DNA of 64,000 bases from Bufo bufo. Taxonomy: Eukaryota; Chordata; Amphibia; Anura; Bufonidae. The notes beneath the pieces were generated by a model. The model saw only the letters and a program-made list of their open reading frames with translations. It did not search any database and was not told where the DNA came from. Positions 43,401 to 53,450 of this stretch are shown piece after piece; the stretch's first letter is position 1; each line of letters starts with the position of its first letter. The stretch is from contig NC_053391.1 of assembly GCF_905171765.1 (NCBI RefSeq), forward strand, positions 105,808,644-105,872,643, written 5' to 3'. The translations under genes and the position numbers were made by a program.

Positions 43401-46302
43401 ACTGGGCACTTGAATCAAAGACTACTCTGATTTGCAAGGGTTTCTTCGGGTGGTACACCCCGAACAGAGGTAGATACCAGCATTCTTCTTCTATGTCAAG
43501 GGGTGGCGCTACTTCACAATGGCCATTCTGTATCACTTTCTCCATGAAAGCAAAGAAATGTCTTTTCATGTCGGGCTTCTGTTTAAAGGATTTTTGAAGA
43601 GACCTGAATCGGTGCAAAACCTGTGTCTTGTTATTTGGAAGGCGTTGTCTATGTGTTTTAAAAGGTAGCGGAGCAACCCAGCTGTTGTCTTCGTCCCTGT
43701 AGAAGCCTCTCTTCATTATCTCCAGGAAAGCAAGCTCACTGCGAGAAGGAGCCATTTTATCATCTTCTTTGGTAATTTCAAAGGCTTTGTGGCCAAGACA
43801 GTTTTCCATACAAGAGGAATTCGAGATGGATGAGGCCTGCAGGGTCAAGGGAATGCCGGTATTGAAGCTTTCCTTCACAGCAAAGAAGTTTGGGCAAGGT
43901 GTGAACAGCGATCCCCGGCTATTATCTAAGATGTTGGTATAGAGGCTATGCACGGTGTCTGGTCTGTGGACACCACCTAGACATACATTGCCCACTATTA
44001 CCCACCCTAGGTCTAATCTTTGGGCGTAAGGAGAGTCGTTTGGCCCATTAATCTGGTCCCTGACCTTGTGGATCCTAATAATATCTCTGCCTAGCAACAG
44101 GAGAATGGAGGCATTAGGATCAAGCTCAGGTATCTGAGTGGCTATTTGCCTCAGATGTGTATGATGACGTGCAACCTCTGGGGTAGGGATCTCTGATCGA
44201 ACATTTGGGATTTCATCACATTCTATCAGCGTGGGTAGTGGAACGGACACTTGTCTGTCAAGGGATTCCAACTGGAAGCCATGTACCATTCTCCCAGTAG
44301 TGTTGATCACTCCCGCACATGTCTTGAGAGAATAGGGCAATTGGTGACCTTTTGACCCAAAAAGCTCAAACAACTCTGGTCTTGCCAAAGATCTATTGCT
44401 CTGGTCATCTAAGATTGCATAAACTTTGGTAGCTCTTTCCCTATGCCCTTTAGGGTACACATTGACCAAGCAGATTTTTGAACATGACCTGCCCTGAAGA
44501 TTTTCTCTACAAACTTCAGTACACATAGCTGACACATCTGCTGATAAGCTACTTTCCTGTCCCTCCCCGCCATGCTCTACCCCTGTTTCAGCTTTCACAG
44601 TCCATGGTGCGGGACCAGGATGCATAGCGGACACATGCTTATTGCTATTGCATTCTGTACAACAGATAGTCTTATCACAGTCCTTTGCAAGATGTGAAGT
44701 AGATGCACAACAATGATAGCAAACATTATTTTGCTTCAGGAAGGCCTTTCTTTCAGTTAAAGGTTTTACCCTGAAGCTACGACATTCATACAAAGGATGA
44801 GGCTTGCGATGAATGGGGCAACCTTGGGTAAGATCCGCAGTCTTGGGACGGGCAGGCTCTTTCTGTGATGGTGTACCTGTATAAGTCTCAGTCTTGTGCA
44901 CTGAGACAGAGGTTCTATGAGTAGTATTCTTGTGATGGTGTTTCTCTAGTCTCCAACCATCAGAGCTTTGAGGGGACAGGATGAACCCTGGATCATTACG
45001 CATCTTTGCTTGTTGTGTGACAAAACTCACAAAGAAAGAGAATGGTGGGAAAGACACCCGGTGCAGTTCTTTATATCTGGAGCCCTGAGTCATCCACCTC
45101 TCTTGTAGGGAAATTGGCAATTTTTGAACAATGTTGCTTATACCCCTAGCTGTATCAAGAATGGCTAGACCTGGAAAGTCACCTTCTTCCTTTGCAGCTT
45201 GCAGTTCCATTAACAGGTCTCCTAACTCTCTAAGCCTGGGATGGTCTTTGCTGGAGATTTTCCCAAAGCTGTCTACTCTATTCCACAGGCAGTCCTCTAT
45301 AATCTCAGGAGCCCCATAGCACTCATCAAGTCTCTGCCATGCCATCTGCAAACCCTTTCTGGAGTCATTCACATGTACAGCTTGTATGCGTTTCACTTGC
45401 TTGCATGACTCAATGCCTAACCATCTCACCAGAAGATCTATTTCTTCTTTGTAAGAGAAATTAAGATCTGTTATAGCATTTCTGAATGAAGCCCGCCAAG
45501 CCCTATAGTTTTCTGGCAGATCATCAAACTGCACAAGTCCCTTTGAAATAATTTCTCGTCTTGCCATATATCTTACCAGATCCGACGTGACTTGGTTGTG
45601 AGCTGGAGAGTCTGGGTAGCGATTAACTGGTGGTATCATTCTTGCATCTGATGAGCAAGTATAAATTCCTTTTTCCACTGGAGGCATAGGATAGCTGTAG
45701 CAGTCAGGTGGATCTATGCAGTGGTGTGGAGTGTCAAGTCGCTTGCTGTCCATCGCAGGGTCTTCCCTGAAGATCTGACCGCTGGAGTTTCTCATTGGAG
45801 GGGCATAAAATGATAGGTCTGCAGTGAAGGGAGGGTCTTGACAAGAGGCGTTCTGCTGCTGTGAACTTGTCTGAAGTGGAAAGCGTGTGCTGCTGTGTGG
45901 GTACTTGTTTCCATCTTCTGAGATTGGATCAGGTTGATGGAGTATCTGTGAATGTTCTCTCACATATTCTTCAGTACGCTGTATAGCAGTTTCTTGCTTT
46001 AAGTCAAGCTGGATGTCTTGTTTGTCGCTTGTGTCATCATCCGTTTCTAATGCAGCCTCTAATACTTGTGCTTTTGCAGTTGCTGCAGCTGCTGACTTTT
46101 TCAAACTGAGTACTTCTAGTGAAGCTTCTATACGTGCCTTTTCTTGCTTTATCTTTGCTTCTTCTTCTGCAAATACTATTTGTGCTTTCATGGCCTCTGC
46201 TTCGGCTCTGGCTAGCGCTGCTGCTTCAGAAGCACGAGATCGATGTGAGAGTCTGGATGAGCGTGACACTCTGGATCTGGTCTTCTGTGAAACTTCAGAC
46301 AT
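40420..46302 (-). CDS. BEL/Pao gag-pol polyprotein
   Basis: The first ATG is at 46302 (MSEVSQKTRSRVSRSSRLS); the open frame reaches 46446 without another ATG, giving about 1960 residues from this ATG. Numbering below is from 46446. A basic and Ala/Glu-rich coiled coil (60-135) precedes a gag domain (about 290-480), a CCHC-like knuckle CYHCCASTSHLAKDC (576-590), a retropepsin site ILDDQSNRS (679), RT with D1052 (FVADIGQMF) and YVDD (1131-1134), RNase H (FSDAS 1311, LEL 1356, FTDSK 1386), an integrase H2C2 finger (about 1634-1675) and a DDE core (D1707 LDVFG, D1774 SDRGTNF, E1823 GGVWERM). The C-terminal part with WPMGRVTKTF fits the usual BEL tail domain. All catalytic residues I can place are intact, with no internal stop. 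Confidence 0.95.
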   Translation of the reverse strand: MSEVSQKTRSRVSRSSRLSHRSRASEAAALARAEAEAMKAQIVFAEEEAKIKQEKARIEASLEVLSLKKSAAAATAKAQVLEAALETDDDTSDKQDIQLDLKQETAIQRTEEYVREHSQILHQPDPISEDGNKYPHSSTRFPLQTSSQQQNASCQDPPFTADLSFYAPPMRNSSGQIFREDPAMDSKRLDTPHHCIDPPDCYSYPMPPVEKGIYTCSSDARMIPPVNRYPDSPAHNQVTSDLVRYMARREIISKGLVQFDDLPENYRAWRASFRNAITDLNFSYKEEIDLLVRWLGIESCKQVKRIQAVHVNDSRKGLQMAWQRLDECYGAPEIIEDCLWNRVDSFGKISSKDHPRLRELGDLLMELQAAKEEGDFPGLAILDTARGISNIVQKLPISLQERWMTQGSRYKELHRVSFPPFSFFVSFVTQQAKMRNDPGFILSPQSSDGWRLEKHHHKNTTHRTSVSVHKTETYTGTPSQKEPARPKTADLTQGCPIHRKPHPLYECRSFRVKPLTERKAFLKQNNVCYHCCASTSHLAKDCDKTICCTECNSNKHVSAMHPGPAPWTVKAETGVEHGGEGQESSLSADVSAMCTEVCRENLQGRSCSKICLVNVYPKGHRERATKVYAILDDQSNRSLARPELFELFGSKGHQLPYSLKTCAGVINTTGRMVHGFQLESLDRQVSVPLPTLIECDEIPNVRSEIPTPEVARHHTHLRQIATQIPELDPNASILLLLGRDIIRIHKVRDQINGPNDSPYAQRLDLGWVIVGNVCLGGVHRPDTVHSLYTNILDNSRGSLFTPCPNFFAVKESFNTGIPLTLQASSISNSSCMENCLGHKAFEITKEDDKMAPSRSELAFLEIMKRGFYRDEDNSWVAPLPFKTHRQRLPNNKTQVLHRFRSLQKSFKQKPDMKRHFFAFMEKVIQNGHCEVAPPLDIEEECWYLPLFGVYHPKKPLQIRVVFDSSAQCGGISLNDILLKGPDLNNNLLGVLLRFRKDAIAFVADIGQMFHCFLVRPEDRNFLRFFWHKDNNPAEDIIEWRMKVHIFGNSPSPAVAIFGLKLAAYERERQFGADAREFVERDFYVDDGLKSVPTATQAINLLKRTREMLACSNLHLHKLASNSREVMMAFPSEDRASDLRDLDFSADALPIQRSLGISWDLKKDVLTFQVSQEKRPFTRRGVLSTVNSVYDPLGIAAPVTIRGKGLLRNLTADSQDWDAPLPEEKKQQWEDWRESLQKLRHVEVSRPYVSISCSNAQYKELCVFSDASVQAIAAVAYLKVVDAQGGAHIGFVLGKAKLTPRPELTIPRLELSAAVLAVDIAEFITTEIDLNIDTVSYFTDSKIVLGYIYNEERRFYVFVSNRVQRIRRCSIPKQWHYVPTKDNPADLATRSVSTAHLQDSMWLTGPTFLLHSNSPAEKTETEAFDLVDPTTDTDIRPEVTTLSTVYREKRLGSERFCRFSSWNTLTRAVARLIHITQLYKVKAEKHPENCNGWHLCTGPHLIEFLKKARIIVLQNVQGETFPREILCIQEKKSIPNDSSLRALDPFIDVDGLLRVGGRLRNVDLGHDEKSPVIIPGRHHIATLITRHYHIQSQHQGRHITEGAIRTAGYWILGAKRNVSSLIFKCVICRKLRRTCETQKMADLPPDRLSTDPPFTHIGLDVFGPWLVCSRRTRGGEANSKSWAVLFTCLSIRAIHIEIVESMDASSFINALRRFFAIRGPVKTIRSDRGTNFVGACHELKISSNLNDEKVESFLSRQEVSWIFNPPFASHMGGVWERMIGITKRILDSMFLQQPSRLTHEVLVTLMAEVTAIVNSRPLIPVSTDPEDPQILTPATLITQKIAPYPVLSETFDSKDLYKRQWRQVQSLAKDFWHKWYKQYLATLQERKKWQADRPNVQQGDIVLLKNHQTKQIKWPMGRVTKTFPHDDGRVRKVEVRVNTEGSSALFIRPVTELVLLLSPSE

Positions 46303-46476
46303 CTTTGTGTTGCTAGGTGTGGGTCTGTGTGAGACAGTAACTTCAGTCCCTCTGAAGTAGAAGCTGTGGCTGCACTGCGATGCTGTGTAGTGCTGCTGTA
46401 CACGGATTAAGCGCTGATCATGCTTGCATTGCTCTATCGGATTCAAGGGCCGTCTCCGTTAAAGCAGTTGTTTTAC

Positions 46477-47149
46477 TGTCCTGTTCCCCTTATTGTGAAG
46501 AATAATTCGACAGGTAGTTTACTCGCCCTTCAATCACCACACTGTTAAAGTTCCGGTAACTTGTTTAATGTGTATGATCAAAAGAAGGTAAAACTGTGAA
46601 TACAGACAAAGCATAGTATCAGACCATACATGCAATGCAGGAGTGTGGATTATTACAATAACGCATACATCAAAGAACAGTGATGCATAAGAATACACTA
46701 TGGAGCATCTGACATAAAATGCGTCTGCAGATGAGAGAACTATAGCATCATGGCAACTACACAGATCTAGGAGCATGTGACAGGAATCTACTAACATAGA
46801 TTAGCTAATACCTAACTATAAAGCTCTAACATAATGCATGTATACAACAAAATATGCATCCTACACTGCAGATATAAGTAAATGATAAGGTTTGACATAC
46901 CAACGATGCTTGGATGGCGTGGATGAAGGATAGATGCATGTGGATGCAACAGTACAGTGTGAATCTAGGAAATATGGCTGCTGGAATAAAGAACAACCTG
47001 CTTCCTGATCACAGAGAGTCTACTTTCTGCAGTATAACATGACCTCAGGACAGAACAGAAAAGACCAAAGCAGTCTTAAAGGTGTCCACTAGGGGGAGCA
47101 GAATTCAGCAATGTAGATTAACATAATCTGGCTGTGGACAGACAGCACA
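46477..47149 (-). repeat. 5' LTR of BEL/Pao element
   Basis: 673 bp, matching 39695-40367. It is followed on the minus strand by a short leader (GTAAAACAACTGC) and then the gag frame. I could not identify the primer-binding tRNA. Confidence 0.93.
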
Positions 47150-47154
47150 ATGCA

Positions 47155-48083
47155 TGAGTGATATGGCATTTCCCAAGCCCCATGCAAAGTTATGTCAGGG
47201 GGCCACCATCACACCACTAAGCTCCGCTAAGCTATGCCCCCATTGCATCGCTAAGCTTCGCTCCATTTGCCTGCTAAATCCCACTCTCAACTTAGTAGTG
47301 CAGCATATTCAGTTCTACTGCTGTTCTATAGCCGAGAAGAGCCCCCACAAGCTCCTATGTAGCTGAAATCGCTAGGACAGGTGGAATGTCCACTCCTGGT
47401 TTCGTTGTTTCCTTCAGTCAACAACGTGTGGCCAGCAGAGGGCCACTTGATCTCCAGGTCAAGTCAGGTACTGCTCTCATGCTCTGTAAACTCCTTTTGC
47501 TACTTCCCTGCCTCATCCCTCACCAGGATATGTTAGTACATCTGCACCTGCTAAACATGGGCCTTCTTCCATTGCACCCCCTTCAGTGGCGGATTATATG
47601 CTGCATGAGCTGCTCTTATGCAACCTTTGGCAGCCTCAATGCTGCTGTCACGGACGTACCGAGACATAAGGACATTCCCGCGACAGGTGCCAGGAGATCT
47701 GTGAGATTGTAAACATGTGGTTTGATCTGACATGTTTTCCTTTTGGATCAATTGACGTCTGTGTTGTTTCTGGTACTTGCCACACCTTCTTTCCCCAGGT
47801 GTGGCTATTTTACCTTCTCTATTTATTGTTGTTTTTCCTACTATGCTTTGCAGTTTATAGCGTCTGTTGGACTTGTGGTTAGCTTGTGTTTGGTTCTCGA
47901 CTGAGTTTTTGGTGCTACGAAAGCTTCATTGAAGATAAGTGTTTCCTTTCCATTTTGTATTTTGTTTATATATATGTATGTGTTGTCTTTCCCTGTTGTT
48001 TGTCATTAAGCCTGAGGTAGACTCCAGTTCATCCTTCCCTTTGGAGGAACAGGTAGACTCAGTCCTGACATTAGTTCCAGGGT
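47155..48083 (+). other. Unassigned sequence, possible LTR fragment
   Basis: From 47646 the sequence TGTCACGGACGTACCGAGAC reads like an LTR start, and the flank continues beyond the hAT element at 51955. No matching second copy or CA end was found, so this is tentative. The left part (47155-47640) is unrecognised. Confidence 0.35.
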
Positions 48084-48849
48084 CCTATAGGCAGGGCCGG
48101 ATTAACGTAGGGGCTGATGGAGCTGCAGCTCCAGGCCCCTACCATAAAATAGGCCCATCTGCCAGCCAAAAGGCCGTCGGGAGGGTTAAAAGTCCTCTGT
48201 TGTACACAGCGTCACATAGCACAGAGACAATGCAGAGACGCTCACCTCACGCTGGCAGCAGGGAGCCTGAGGGAGGGACTCGGGAGGAGCGTAATATGAT
48301 CCTAGAGTGGAAGCTGCTTCTGCTAGCCCCTCCCCTCCCCGCCCACCAACCAATCGGAGCTGAGGCAAGGCAAGCACTGGCAGGTCTGAGTAGTACAGGG
48401 AGTCTTCACAGGTCCTGTAAGGGAACTGCACAGTGTAAAGTGTAGTTCCCAGGTTAGAACAGTGCATCTGCCAGGACCTGTGATGACATCATCTTCAGCA
48501 TCACAGGTCCTGCAGAATCTAGCAAAGGAACAGCACCAAAAATGCTGTAGTTCCTAGGTTTGAAAGGTACATCTGCCAGGACCTGTGATGACATCATCAC
48601 AGGTCCTTCAACCCCTAACAGCAAGTATTAGAAGTTCAATCAGCTCTGCATTGATCCATACAGACTGGAATGGAGTGGTAAGAGGAGGTCCTCCACTTCT
48701 CATCATTTACCCCCCCTCCATGCCCTGTTTTTATTCAATGCTCACTCATGTATAATACTTCAGACAGGTACAGTGACCACAACCTCATGTACTTCACACA
48801 CACAGTGACTATAATGCATAACTGACCACATATTTCTATAAACACTGCA

Positions 48850-48881
48850 TCTACAGTATTATACCTTGTATGCCTCACATC

Positions 48882-48915
<34 letters not shown>

Positions 48916-49260
48916 GCATATATTAAACAGTATTATAGATGCAATATGTACAGATATATAATATATATTGCAGTGTACTGATATGTGAGGTACAAGGTAT
49001 AATATATGCAGTGTGTATAGATATATTGTATATACAGCAGTGTACTGATATGTTAGGTACAAGGTATAATAGATGGTGTGTACAGGTATATTGTATATAC
49101 AGTATTGGATTGATATGTGAGGTACGAGCTGTAATTTATACCTCATATATCAGTACACTGCTGTATATACTATATACCTGAACACACTGCATATATTATA
49201 CCACGTTCCTCACATATCAGTACACTGCTGTATACACTATACATCTGTACACACTGTATC
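48850..49260 (+). repeat. AT-rich minisatellite with (TA)n and (CA)n tract
   Basis: Units hold GTGTACTGATATGTGAGGTA with CAAGGTATAAT and ATACAGCAG, some copies inverted. The run TATATATATATATATATA followed by CACACACACAC sits at about 48882-48914. Confidence 0.75.
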
Positions 49261-50140
49261 TATTATGCCTCTTTAGTGTGCCAGGCCTGTTTTGTAATCC
49301 CAATCCGGCCCTGATGGCATAAATTATAAAACAGCAGCGAACATAGTTCATGGAACAAAGAGAGAGGCCTGGAATGGGTAGTGGGAGGGGCTATAAAAGG
49401 GGAATGGGGGCCCAATTTAGATTCTTGCTATGGGGCCCAGTGATTTCTATGTAAGCCTTTGACAGGAGCAGAGAGATAAGAGAAGTGACAGATGACACAG
49501 AGTTTAGATTACAGGTTGAATTAACCCTTTAGGATCAAATTGGCTTCTCAGGAGATATATATGTTAAAGGCATCTCATTCAGTAGCTATATAACTAAGGG
49601 TGGGTTCACATCTCCTTTATGGATTCCATTAAGTGGGGACTGTGGGGACTATTTTATTATCAGCCGGTGACTGTGTTACTGTAATACTGTTATCAGTTCA
49701 GCACATAGTTTTCCCTGTGCGTGCATTCACATTTCACTTCACTTGGTTCGTTGTACTACTGTTAGTGTCAGACTGTTGTCACTGTGGGTAACAATGCACA
49801 ACAGACAACAATGCACACCACAGTGACCGCTCCTGAGTCCTCCTGTCCGGCGTCAGCCTCAGCTTCCCTTCACTATCACTATAATCAATCACTCTTCCTG
49901 ATCCGGACTCACTCATTAGAGAGCTGAAGAGCCGACTGAGTCAGCAGCAGCAAGTGAATCGAATGGATAGCATCTGCGCATGCGCACCAGCACCTAGAGT
50001 CTTCGGTTCACTTGCGAGTCAGCTCAGCAGTCAGTGACTCAGCAAGTGAACCGAAGATCCGATTCATGAATCGGTTCATTTGAATGAGCTGATTCAAAGG
50101 AACCGATTCATCTGAAAGATCCGAACTTCCTATCACTACT

Positions 50141-50291
50141 GAGGTCATATCCGGCGGGCCGCGGCATTACAGGAACAGTACCAGCTGCTCTGACGTCCTG
50201 CCGCCGGATATACGTCACAGGATATCCGGCGGCAGGACGTCAGAGCAGCTGGTGCGGTTCCTGTAATGCCGGCCCGCCGGATATGACCTCA
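50141..50291. repeat. Near-perfect GC-rich palindrome
   Basis: Arms of about 70 bp: TGAGGTCATATCCGGCGGGC at the left is mirrored at the right. The centre lies near 50215 (GGATATACGTCACAGGATATCC). Few mismatches. Confidence 0.85.
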
Positions 50292-50459
50292 GTGCGCCCG
50301 CGGTTATCCCTCCTGCACGCTGCGCTGTGTACAACCTACTCAGCAGTTTCGACCAGCACATGGCCCACAGCGCTCAGCCACACCAGCCCGTGAGACAGCA
50401 GGAGCTTCTGGAGCAGGGCAGGTATCAGATAAACTCATCCAGTTGGAAGGGAGGGCAAT

Positions 50460-50648
50460 CATAGTGCTGTTATGATTTATGGACACAGCTCTCAGCATGC
50501 TTAGCCAGCCTTCTATCTGGCTTTGCATCTTGAGAGTCACAGTCCACAGGCTGTTTCTGAGCCTGTGGACTGTGACTCTCAAGAAGCACAGCCAGATAGA
50601 AGGCTGGCTAAGCATGCTGAGAGCTGTGTCCATAAATCATAACAGCAC
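50460..50648. repeat. Near-perfect palindrome, ~85-bp arms
   Basis: TAGTGCTGTTATGATTTATG through GAGAGTCACAGTCCACAGGC is mirrored around a short loop near 50553. Partial copies of the same arm (CTCAGCATGCTTAGCCAGCC) recur at 50650-50700 and 51520-51600. Confidence 0.85.
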
Positions 50649-50776
50649 TATGAAAATTACTGACTGGCTAAGCATGCTGAGAGCTCAGTCTAAATAACAT
50701 AACACATAAAGAAATTACTGTTTCTAGCTGCTAGTCCACAGTCCACAGTCCACAGCAGCTAGAAACAGTAATTTCT

Positions 50777-51503
50777 TTAAAGGGATTCTGTCACCAGGTT
50801 TTACCCCTGTCAGCTAAAAATATGCTGATGTTCAGGGCGTCTTCACAATTCCTAATGTGGGCTTATAAATGTCATCTGTGGGCTTATTTAGCTAAAAAAC
50901 AGCTTTTACTAACCTGTCAGTCAAACAAATAAGGTGCCCAAGGGGATGTTAATGGGTGCAAGATGCCCGCCGCACCCACCGCCGTTCGTGCCCAGCGCCG
51001 CCTTTCTGGACTTCTGCACCGCCTCCTAATCCTCTGTGCCGCCTCTCGCTCTCCCTCCCTCCCCCCTCCTTCTGCTGTAAGATCTCGCGTTTGCGCACAG
51101 GGCTCTGCCTGATGCGCCCGTGCAGACTTCTCCATTTGGCTTCTTACAGCGAAGTGCACATGCGCCGGCACTTCGCTCAACCCCTGTATGCGCGAGATCT
51201 TACAGCAGGAGGAGGGGGGAGGGAGGGAGAGCGAGAGGCGGCACAGAGGATTAGGAGGCGGCGCAGAAGTCCGGAAAGGCGGCGCTGGGCACGAACGGCG
51301 GCGGGTGTGGCCGGCACCTTGCATTCATTAACATCCCCTTGGGCACCTTATTTGTTTGACTGACAGGTTAGTAAAAGCTGTTTTTTAGCTAAATAAGCCC
51401 ACAGATGACATTTATAAGCCCACATTAGGAATCGTGCAGACGCCCTGAACATCAGCATATTTTTAGCTGACAGGGGTCAAACCTGGTGACAGAATCCCTT
51501 TAA
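50777..51503. mobile_element. T2/Kolobok-type MITE inside hAT element
   Basis: Begins TTAAAGGGATTCTGTCACCA; ends with the complement; TTAA at both ends. Arms of more than 300 bp mirror each other, which gives the two near-identical 135-codon open frames on opposite strands; these are not genes. Confidence 0.85.
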
Positions 51504-51954
51504 TGTGTTATGTTATTTAGACACAGCTCTCAGCATGCTTAGCCAGCCTTCTATCTGACTGGCTAAGCATGCTGAGTGCTGTGTCCATAAATCATAACAC
51601 AGCTCTATGAAAATTACTGTTTCTAGCTGCTGTTGTCCACAGTCCACAGCAGCTAGAAAACAGTAATCTTTATAGTCATGTTAAATGATCACTATAGTGT
51701 CAGGAAAACAAAGCGGTTTTCCTGACACTATAGTGCCCTGAGGGTGCCCCCACCTTCAGGGTCCCCCTCCCGTGGTCCCCCTCCATGTTGCCAAGATAGA
51801 CGCCAAATGAAGGGGTAGTTGCAGGAACAAAATACTTTAATGGTATCGATAAAATATATATGTAATTAAGACACTGAGTGCAGTTCCATAAAAAGGCCCA
51901 GCAAAATCCTCAGCACCAGGCCCATGATGCTCTTAATCCGGCCCTGCCTATAGG

Positions 51955-52239
51955 GTGAGATGAACATCTTGCCTCAGGTGGCAGCAGTTAACAGTGTGGG
52001 CAAGAGAGCCTATGGCTCCCATCTCCACAGTTCAGCCTCACAGGACACAGGCCAGTAGGCCTGAAGCATATGAGGCAGTAAAATGGCGCATAGGGTCACA
52101 ATGACAACATCACCATATCTTGAGGCAGTAAGGTAGAGCGATGAGGTGGTTTCAAACTGCAGCAGTGTCATGGTGTCATAGACCCCAATCTTGTACCCAT
52201 TAAGATTTGTAAAACACAAAATAATTGCCACGCTTAAAT
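51955..52239 (+). other. Continuation of the sequence interrupted by the hAT element
   Basis: Directly continues the flank left of the hAT insertion once CCTATAGG is counted once. No gene recognised. Confidence 0.4.
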
Positions 52240-52479
52240 TATTAAATATGTTTTTATTGTTGGAAAATAGTTGGCCACGGTGCTTAATATTACCTAATAA
52301 ATATACAATTAGTTAAACCGTATTAATAAATACCAACATAACTAGATACCGAATAAATATATCCAACTAGTCCACTCAGTGAGTGACTATTACCCCAACC
52401 GCCATAGAGCGAAGCTAAATGGCTTAACCAGCACCGCAACCTATTTCGATCATATTTTGTAACCCAACATTGAAAATGT

Positions 52480-52990
52480 CAAATCCAATATCCGATAATT
52501 CTTGTTTTGAATGTCTATATAATCCTGATATAAATCCTTCTAACTCTATATGTCTGTAAGACATTTCTTGAATAGTAGCCATAAATTTCTCCATTCTTTT
52601 GTTTATTCAAATTTTTTTCCATACAGCACAATGTATTAGAAATCCATTCCCATCTGGGTACTATTTCTTAAAATGCGATCTTGGATTGTGGGAATTGATT
52701 ATGTACTTCTAACATAGTGTCAGTTAGTTCTTTTATTAAATCATGAGTACGAATCTTACCCATGTCGGATGTTCAAATGTGAAAAATTATCATATTAGGT
52801 TCTGGACACAATGTTGTGGCCGATACACATACTGAATGAATGCTTTTTATTCTTAGATCTGCCATCCCTCTCCAATAAATGGATACCTTATTACTTAAAT
52901 CTAAAATTTTGGATTTGAATTTAATAGATGCTCTTTTAGTGGTTGAAGAAATTAGATCGTCTCCGAGTATCCAAAAAATTTTCTGTTCTG
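52480..52990 (-). pseudogene. SGNH/GDSL hydrolase-like tail of YR retroelement
   Basis: Directly after the recombinase stop, the minus strand reads FWILGDDLISSTTKRASIKF, then ATTLCPEPNMIIFHI (stop) TSDMGKIRTHDLIKELTD and FPQSKIAF (stop) EIVPRWEW. The layout (W-I-x-G start, P-x-x-I-x-x-H strand, FP...I, P-R-W) matches hydrolase-like open frames reported in some vertebrate tyrosine-recombinase retroelements. The expected GHS nucleophile reads GDD and two stops occur, so it is dead. Confidence 0.6.
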
Positions 52991-52997
52991 GAAAAGA

Positions 52998-53450
52998 TTA
53001 TAGCAGTAATTCAGGTCTAATGTACAGTTTATACCTTTTTGAATTCCATCTACCTATTTTCTTTATGGTACTTTCATTAAGACCCATGTTATATGCATAC
53101 GTTGCTTCTCCAATTCTAAACGAATGAGTTGAAATTTTTGTACCCTATAAGTCAAAGTGTTTTTTACATTTTGACAAAATGAAATTGAATTGGAACTTGG
53201 TTAATGGAGATCCATCAATGTGCATGAAAAGAGGGCGTGGTTTACATGACCTAGCAACTATCCAATTTTTTAAAGCCTGAACCGGACAGATTGTAGATGA
53301 CCGTAATTCTTAAAGGGTTATCTAGGTTCCTTTACCTTGCTGGTCAGTTTTAGATCTTTTTATGTATAATTTTATTTTTTTCCCTATGGATAACCAGGTC
53401 GTTGATGTGTAATGGTGCTTCTGTTTTTCTATTCGTAGCCGTAATTTCAC
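52998..53450 (-). pseudogene. Tyrosine recombinase, C-terminal catalytic part
   Basis: Reads GEITATNRKTEAPLHINDLV, a frameshift in an A-run near 53380, then YIKRSKTDQQGKGT, two stops, ICPVQALKNWIVARS, FMHIDGSPLTKFQFN, one stop, STHSFRIGEATYAYNMGLNE and IGRWNSKRYKLYIRPELLL with stop at 52998. The HSFR pair, Trp (GRW) and the nucleophile Tyr (KLYIRP) of YR enzymes are all present, as is the SKTDQ lysine segment. Confidence 0.82.

Larger units (their letters stand above)
39695..47149 (-). mobile_element. BEL/Pao LTR retrotransposon, near intact
   Basis: 7.46-kb element on the minus strand with two 673-bp LTRs that differ at only about three positions by eye, a 5-bp duplication ATGCA (39690-39694, 47150-47154), a polypurine tract and one uninterrupted gag-pol frame. 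BEL/Pao elements are metazoan LTR retrotransposons without envelope. LTR identity shows very recent insertion. Confidence 0.96.
48092..51946. mobile_element. hAT-type non-autonomous transposon with nested palindromes
   Basis: Ends CAGGGCCGGATTAA and its complement TTAATCCGGCCCTG, flanked by a perfect 8-bp duplication CCTATAGG (48084-48091, 51947-51954), the hAT signature. The 3.86-kb interior has no transposase. It contains an AT-rich minisatellite, at least two near-perfect palindromes, a nested T2 MITE (50777-51503) and a second AATCCGGCCCTG terminus near 49,312, which hints at a composite structure. Confidence 0.85.

Noticed and set aside
40531..46360. Plus-strand open frames of 60-133 codons across the BEL/Pao element
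   Set aside because: Antisense shadows of the intact minus-strand polyprotein.
49290..49320. A second complete hAT element ending near 49,312
   Set aside because: The AATCCGGCCCTG terminus is present, but its right flank does not match CCTATAGG and no partner end was found; kept only as a hint of composite structure.
50917..51363. Paired 135-codon open frames on both strands
   Set aside because: Products of the palindromic T2 MITE at 50777-51503.
53308..53320. T2-like terminal motif TTAAAGGGTTATC
   Set aside because: Recombinase coding sequence can be read in frame straight across it (GKGT to ICPVQAL), so nothing is inserted there.
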